This document shows, piece by piece, positions 58,649 through 64,000 of a stretch of 64,000 nt of DNA. The first letter of the stretch is position 1. Each line of letters begins with the position of its first letter. The position numbers were made by a program, and so were the translations under genes. The notes below the pieces were generated by a model. It was given only the letters and a program-made list of their open reading frames with translations, did not search any database and was not told where the DNA came from. Source of the stretch: Rachicladosporium sp. CCFEE 5018. Its lineage: Eukaryota > Ascomycota > Dothideomycetes > Cladosporiales > Cladosporiaceae. Location: positions 372,001 to 436,000 of the forward strand of contig KZ111157.1 of the NCBI GenBank assembly GCA_002077045.2, in the 5' to 3' direction.

Positions 58649-58942
58649 ATGAGCTCGCCCACGTCGCAGCAGGATTCAAGTGAAGAAGAGTCTGATCTAG
58701 AGGAGCCAAACACGGCCGAGAGATCAACACGACCGACAGTCCAGGAGGCTACTACGGGGACATCGCGACCACACCTTGTCAGGGCACCGGCTCGACTGTC
58801 TAACATATCCCCGGGAGAACATGACGAGAGTGAGGAGGAGCGTTATGAAGACGCTGTTACCGCACAGGGTTCTGCTGCTGTGAGCAATGCCAATGTCGCG
58901 AGTGCGGGTCGCGGCGGAACCGCGATGGCGAACCCGGACGAG
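58649..58942 (+). CDS. Acidic hypothetical protein, 5' end only, cut by a gap
   Basis: An ORF starting at an ATG and open to the assembly gap (98 codons). It begins MSSPTSQQDSSEEESDLEE and is rich in Ser, Glu, Thr and Ala, with a disordered look and no membrane segments. The sequence after the gap belongs to the glucosidase, so the rest of this gene is missing. It may be real, as the composition is protein-like, but could be chance. Confidence 0.4.
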
Positions 58943-59042
58943 NNNNNNNNNNNNNNNNNNNNNNNNNNNNNNNNNNNNNNNNNNNNNNNNNNNNNNNNNN
59001 NNNNNNNNNNNNNNNNNNNNNNNNNNNNNNNNNNNNNNNNNN
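58943..59042. other. Assembly gap, 100 N
   Basis: Exactly 100 unknown bases, between an unrelated ORF and the middle of the right glucosidase piece. True size is unknown. Confidence 1.
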
Positions 59043-59805
59043 CCGATGGGCATCTGTCACTAAGGCAGCTCAGAACGGTATCTCGATTAGATACCAGCTC
59101 CGTAAGTCGGAATCTGAATATGATGTCAGCGGAAGCTAATAGCTCGTAGTCGATTACATTTACACTGCCATCTACCAGCAGAATCAGACCGGTCTCCCAT
59201 CGCTCAATCCGCTATTCTTCAACTACCCGAATGATGCGAACACATACCCCATCGATCTCCAATTCGTTTACGGCGAAGGCATCCTGGTCAGCCCCGTCAC
59301 CGAAGAGAATGCCACTCGCGTTGATTTCTACTTACCAGACGATATCTTCTACGACTTCAAGACTGGTGAGCCAGTCCGTGGTGAGGGCGCATACCGCTCC
59401 GCCGAGGTCGAGCTCACTGAGATTCTGGTCCACTACCGCGGCGGCATCGTCTACCCGCTCAGGATCGAGAGCGCCAACACCACTACCGCGCTACGCACGA
59501 AGGGCTTCAACATCGTCATTGCGACTGGCCTCGACGGCACCGCTAAAGGCTCGCTTTACCTCGACGACGGTGTGTCGCTCAAGCAAAACGCTGTCTCGGA
59601 GATCGACTTCGAGTACAAGGATGGGACGCTTAGCATGACTGGGTCATTTGATTATGATGCTGGAGTCAATGTGGAAGCCATCACTGTACTGGGTGCTACG
59701 AGTAAGCCGGACGGAGTTGAAGCGGACTTCGACGAGGTCAACCAAAAGTTGGTACTTCATGTTGATGTGCCATTGACGAAGAAGGCGAGCGTGAAGATCT
59801 TCTAG
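59043..59805 (+). CDS. GH31 alpha-glucosidase, right copy, 3' part only
   Basis: The last part of a glucosidase: the end of exon 6 (59043-59101) and exon 7 (59150-59805), with intron and frame as in the intact copy. It covers WASVTKAAQNGISIRYQL and the C-terminal beta domain through KASVKIF. It differs from the intact copy at only a few positions (for example QFVYGEG for QFFYGEG, AKGSLYL for AKGLLYL). The frame is open. The 5' part is missing because of the gap and is exactly complementary to the left piece at 43077-44264, leaving about 1.22 kb unaccounted for. The two could therefore be halves of one gene. Confidence 0.92.
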
Positions 59806-60150
59806 ACACGACTAAATGATGGTTGATGAAACCAGATAAGAGGTGAAGGCAATAAGAGAATACGGCCGCACTGGCAAAAGTAATGAGTTTACGGAAACAA
59901 CGATGGAAGCAGTATCACATGTAGCTGCAGACCCCGCAGGCTCATATCAAAGATGGGATCATCCTTTCCGATGAAGAGGTTTCACTGTTGATCAGGTAGG
60001 TGCAATTGTCGCCATCCACCTTCCCAAGTTTCGCAGACAACAATCATTTCTTTGCACACGTACAATTCAGTCTCTAACCACGCTACTTCGTACAACATCG
60101 TCATGAATTACTAACACAGCAGGTATATCGAAGCAAGCGCATGATGAACG

Positions 60151-63100
60151 ATGCGCTGGTCGGACGGCAGACGAAGAGCGCCTAGCGTTACTCAGTCGGA
60201 GAGACCATCATCACTGCGTGCGCGGGCATCGCGGATATTCCATCGCTCACCCTCGACCTTCTCTCTCCGATCAGCCACCTCATTAATTTCGAAATCTACG
60301 AGCGGAAAATCCAAGCGTCGCTCCAGTCTCAGCGGTCGACTGAAGCCTTTCCTGGTCAAGATGGGCCTACAGCGCAGTGAGTCTACCGGCCTATAGGCCA
60401 GTGATCGCGTTGCTGTCACTGACTCCTCGCCCAAGAACCGACAGCATCGCATAAGACTACCGCGCAGTTACCAACACAGCGCCGTGTGACTCTTCCTGCC
60501 CCAACTAGACACCACCCCCATCGCACGCCTTCCGACATCCTTCGAGTACGATCACCTCGCAGGTCACAATCATGCAACCGCGTCTCTAGCGATGAGCACC
60601 CGCCCTCGCGTCCAGCCCGTAAACGGTCTGTTCGGTTCGCCGGCGTCAATTCCAGCGGTGGCGGTGGGCAACTCGATGGCGCCTCCAGTGACGGTGCGGA
60701 TATATCTTGTGGCCCTGACTCCGAGGATTCTGGTCGCAGTAAGCTCTCGCATCGCCTCTCGGAGTGCTTCGAGACACTCAATGGGAAGCTGAGTTTGACG
60801 AGTGGCAACGATACCGTGTTGTACCGCAAGAAGAGCCATGCAAGGCCACTGGTACCGCTTATCGATACAAAGCCAGTGGCGTTGGCCAGCAGAGGAGTGA
60901 GAACTCCGAGCCCAGCATCGACACGAGGAGACTCGGCACAGTACACCGGCGCTTCACCAGCGGGTACAGCGTCAACGGCCGCGACTTCGTTTGGTTCCTC
61001 GCCAAGATCTGCATCGTCGGCCAAGCGACACACTGCGGACGACGGCATGTTCCAGAGCAAAGCGCTACCCATCAGTGAAGAGAACAGCCTGCCGCCGATC
61101 GAAGAAGATACCGGCAGATTTCTTGTGATCCCTCAACAAGAAGCAGAAGTCGAGGGTGAGCCGACGGTAGCTACTGTCGAGGCTGCAGCGGCTGCGAAGA
61201 GCTATCTGGAAATGCACTTCAACGGACTCGTGATGGAGCCAGCTTCACCTCGCAGCTTGAGAAGGCGGAGACTGGAGCGTGAGCTGTGTGACCTCCGCGT
61301 CTCCCACGATGATCGCATACGAGCGCGAAGGCAATGGCTACGTTCTGAGTCCGATCATCTGCGGCAGATGCGTGCGCTAAAGACCAGCTCCATTGATCGA
61401 CACAGTGTCAAAGGCATTGCGATTGCGGGCTACGATGTCGTCCGCGTGCTCGGGAAGGGTAGCTTCGGTATCGTCCGGCTCGTCACAGAACGCAATCAGA
61501 TCAAGCCGGCCACGAGTAAATACGCAATAGCTGGTTGCCTCGACGGCACGGACGGGACTATCGAGCATGGTCTTCCCACTGGCAAGCCTCTCTCCGATGT
61601 CTACGCCATGAAAGTCATCCGCAAGTCCGAGATGCTGCGAAGCTGTCAGGAGGGCCATCTCCGCGCTGAGCGAGACTTCCTTGTCAACGCTGACGGCTCC
61701 CGCTGGGTGGTGCCCCTGATCGCCAGCTTCCAAGACAACACAAATCTCTACCTCGTAATGGAGTACATGATCGGCGGCGATTTCCTGGGTCTGCTGCTGC
61801 GTGAGGACGTTCTCGATGAGCAGGTCGCCAAGTAGTACATGGTGGAGATGATCCTCTGCATCGAAGAAGCGCACAAGATGCAGTGGATCCATCGAGATGT
61901 CAAGCCAGACAACTTCCTCATCTCCGCAACCGGTCATCTGAAGATCTCGGACTTTGGTCTCGCTTTTGATGGGCATTGGTCGCATAGCCAGTCTTACTAT
62001 TCCAATCAGCGGCACTATCTGATGGACAAGCTGGATATTGCAGTTGCTGGCGACGAAGAGGATCTGGCTGACGAGCTAGCGATGCATGGCGACGGGCACA
62101 ATGAAGCCCCGTTTCGCCGAAGCCCACAGTCGCAAAACGTGAAGCGAGATCCTCTGGAGCATGCAAAGCGAGAAGGCCTCTTGACTTGGCGCAATCGCAA
62201 CGAGCGACGCAAGCTCGCCAGGAGTGTTGTAGGTACAAGTCAGTACATGGCACCGGAAGTAATCCTTGGACAGCCATATGACGGGCGATGCGACTGGTGG
62301 AGCATCGGAGTCATCCTGTACGAGTGTCTGTACGGCCGGACGCCGTTCTACGACAACAACAGGCAGAGGACGAAAGAGAACGTCGTCTCGCATCGCACCA
62401 CGTTGATGTTCCCGGTCACGGACCGTTGGGCCCGTCCGACTTCAGAAGCCCGGATCCAACTTTCGCCGCTGGGCGATGATGTCGTGGACCTGATGCAGGG
62501 CATGATCACCGACCGAGACTCCCGTCTTAGCTCCAGGCAGTATCGCCAGCAGGAGCCTCGGCTCGGTCGCCGCGCCTCAAACGCCTCGAGCGCACAAACG
62601 AAGCACGTCTACCCCAACGATGCAGAGGAGATCAAAGCTCATCCCTTCTTCCAAGGCGTGCCGTGGACGCATCAGCACCGCATGCAACCACCTTTCATAC
62701 CTCGCATCCGCGAGAAGCAAAGTATCACGAAGTACTTCGAGGATGAGAAGGACATTGTCAGCGATGAGTCCTCTACATACGCTAGTCTGCGAGAGAAACT
62801 CGCAGATGAATCCGAAGAGACCAAAGTCGCAGCTATGCTTGGACCGGCATACTTCTCGCGCTGGAAAGCGGACCGCCTCGCCGAGGAGAAACGTGACCTC
62901 GGCTTCGAAGAGATCACTGACGAGGAGCTGCAAGCGATCAAGGAGCACTACGGCTCCTCATACCTAGGCTGGAAGTCCAAGCGTATTGCCTGTGTCTTTG
63001 CCGAGCGCATGGAGAAAGACGAACCACCAGCGTACTCTGCGCCTAAGGCGAGGAAGGAGAAGAAGCGGCCCAGAGACAAGATGTTGCGAGATCCGAAATT

Positions 63101-63269
63101 GGGAAGGAAAGTCATGGAGATCAGAAAGCAGAAGGCGTTCTTTGGGTATACTTATCGGAGACCTAAGGCTGTGCAGATCGAGGTTGGAGGACGGGCGACT
63201 TGGAAGGGAGCAGCTAGGTCCACAATGTGGAATGTCGCGAGTGGGAGTGGGGAGAGGGCTACCTCGTGA
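60151..63269 (+). CDS. NDR-type AGC protein kinase, copy B, with an in-frame TAG
   Basis: Same architecture as copy A: exon 1 60151-60376, exon 2 60436-63269, 1,020 codons with TAG at codon 542 (61833-61835). ATP loop GKGSFGIV, Lys in YAMKVIRKSEML, HRDVKPDN, SDFGLAFDGHW and YMAPEVIL are all kept. The protein differs mainly by conservative changes, for example NQVKSATSKHAVAG to NQIKPATSKYAIAG, DKLGITVAGDDEDL to DKLDIAVAGDEEDL and SGDTKVA to SEETKVA. Many DNA differences around the stop's flanks are third-position changes, so both halves look constrained. Neither copy has any other stop or frameshift. The 5' end and the last ~300 bases are almost identical to copy A. It follows the right glucosidase piece directly. 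Confidence 0.85.
61833..61835 (+). other. In-frame TAG shared with kinase copy A
   Basis: Same codon and same surrounding bases as 53039-53041. The 65 bases starting at the gtc codon three codons before the stop are identical in both copies. Confidence 0.95.
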
Positions 63270-63521
63270 TGGATCTCAACACCTAGGATGCTTCCAAGAT
63301 GACTTTTGCAGGATGGACGCTGCGATCAGCCCTAGTACATTAGCGGTAAAGACTTCAGTCACGAGTTCTCTGCCTTCACCGGAAATCTCGAGTGGTGCGA
63401 CTCAGCCTGTCGAGTCGAGGTTAGGTATCACATTCACTCTATACATTAGTTTACGCTGTCGTAGCGCGCATGGAAAGTTGAAATACGATCCCGATGATCA
63501 GACAAATCAGTGAGACAGGGC

Positions 63522-64000
63522 TCACAGCAATGCAGCAAGCAGCAGCGTAGCGATAGCTACTGTGCCATACCAAGCTGAGCCTCCACCGATACTGCATGCC
63601 ACGCCAGTCTTTGCGTCAGCCGTGAGGTTGTACAATGAGATCGCGAGGACACCGCCGCAGATTTCCGACGCATTGCCATCGCAGGCGTAATTGCAACGAG
63701 TTGCGTCCAAGGACTCCGAGGCAAGCGAGAGCGATCGCCCACAGTAGCATTCACGGCCTTGAAATATGTTAGATCCTGGGGAACTTGCAAACGGGACCTG
63801 AGGCATGGACCCACCGTACTCGAGACCAGCGAATTGAGTGTGACTTCCATTGGCTGCTGTCGAGCAATATTCGAGGCACGAAGAGATGGTCATGGTGTTG
63901 TTAGCGGACTACGATATTTCAGTGTCACCTCGAGAAGTACATGATCTGGTCGTGAGTTCTCACTGTCACTCCGATCAACGCTCGGGATCCATCAGATATG
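63522..64000 (-). CDS. GPI-anchored WSC-domain protein, copy B, cut by window end
   Basis: Exon 2 (63908-63522) and the end of exon 1 (from 63964 to the window edge), joined by the same canonical intron as copy A. WSC features ECYCGRSL, CNYACDGNASEICGG and SLYNLTA are kept, as is the hydrophobic C-terminus TVAIATLLLAALL. Only a few residues differ from copy A; one is a Cys for Arg change (VACSIGGG for VARSIGGG), which adds an unpaired cysteine near the GPI signal. The signal peptide lies outside the window. Confidence 0.88.

Larger units (their letters stand above)
59043..64000. repeat. Duplicated segment 2, right copy
   Basis: Paralogous to 50251-55208, same order and orientation, extending to the window end. 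The short stretch 59806-60150 is the glucosidase 3' / kinase 5' flank. Confidence 0.9.

Overview
This window is nuclear DNA from a filamentous ascomycete, most likely a dothideomycete. Genes are dense, most introns are 44-60 nt GT-AG introns, and there is a DIM-2-type cytosine methyltransferase, an Inp1, a Zn2Cys6 regulator and PDR-type ABC transporters. No tRNA, rRNA, CRISPR array or intact transposon was recognised.

Positions 1-30,100 are an ordinary gene-dense arm. In order: the 3' end of an OPT oligopeptide transporter; a small helical hypothetical protein; a fused pseudouridine-5'-phosphate glycosidase/PfkB kinase with a one-base frameshift; OST1 (ribophorin I); a BTB protein; a UBR7/Mlo2-like UBR-box protein, divergent from MCM2 across a short promoter with MluI-box motifs; DIM-2 with an in-frame TAA before its last motif; an RRM protein like RBM42; INP1; a Zn2Cys6 regulator; a NIPA-type magnesium transporter; COG4; and a two-TM SLATT-type protein. 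Positions 30,100-36,690 are gene-poor and hold one decayed acidic gene with a 19-base C run.

Positions 36,691-64,000 hold a duplicated module: PDR/ABCG transporter, secreted GH31 alpha-glucosidase, NDR-type AGC kinase and GPI-anchored WSC protein. Two 100-N gaps (44,265-44,364 and 58,943-59,042) split this part into three contigs. The glucosidase pieces flanking the middle contig are complementary: the 5' part lies on the left and the 3' part on the right, with about 1.2 kb missing between them. The outer contigs may therefore be one locus, with the middle contig (second ABC 3' half, intact glucosidase, kinase, WSC, F-box-like gene) being a paralogous or homeologous segment placed inside it.

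The most unusual signal is in the kinase. Both copies carry the same in-frame TAG between the N-lobe and the catalytic loop. Downstream of it both reading frames stay open for 476 codons, all catalytic motifs are kept, and the differences between copies are mostly synonymous. That points to bypass of the stop (readthrough or reinitiation), or to a very well preserved pair of pseudogenes. Other breaks include the DIM-2 stop, a frame mismatch in ABC copy 1 and a one-base deletion in the left glucosidase copy. ABC copy 1 also has a 163-nt intron that copy 2 lacks and a 6-nt micro-exon in its ABC signature. All calls come from reading the sequence by eye; no alignment or database search was run.
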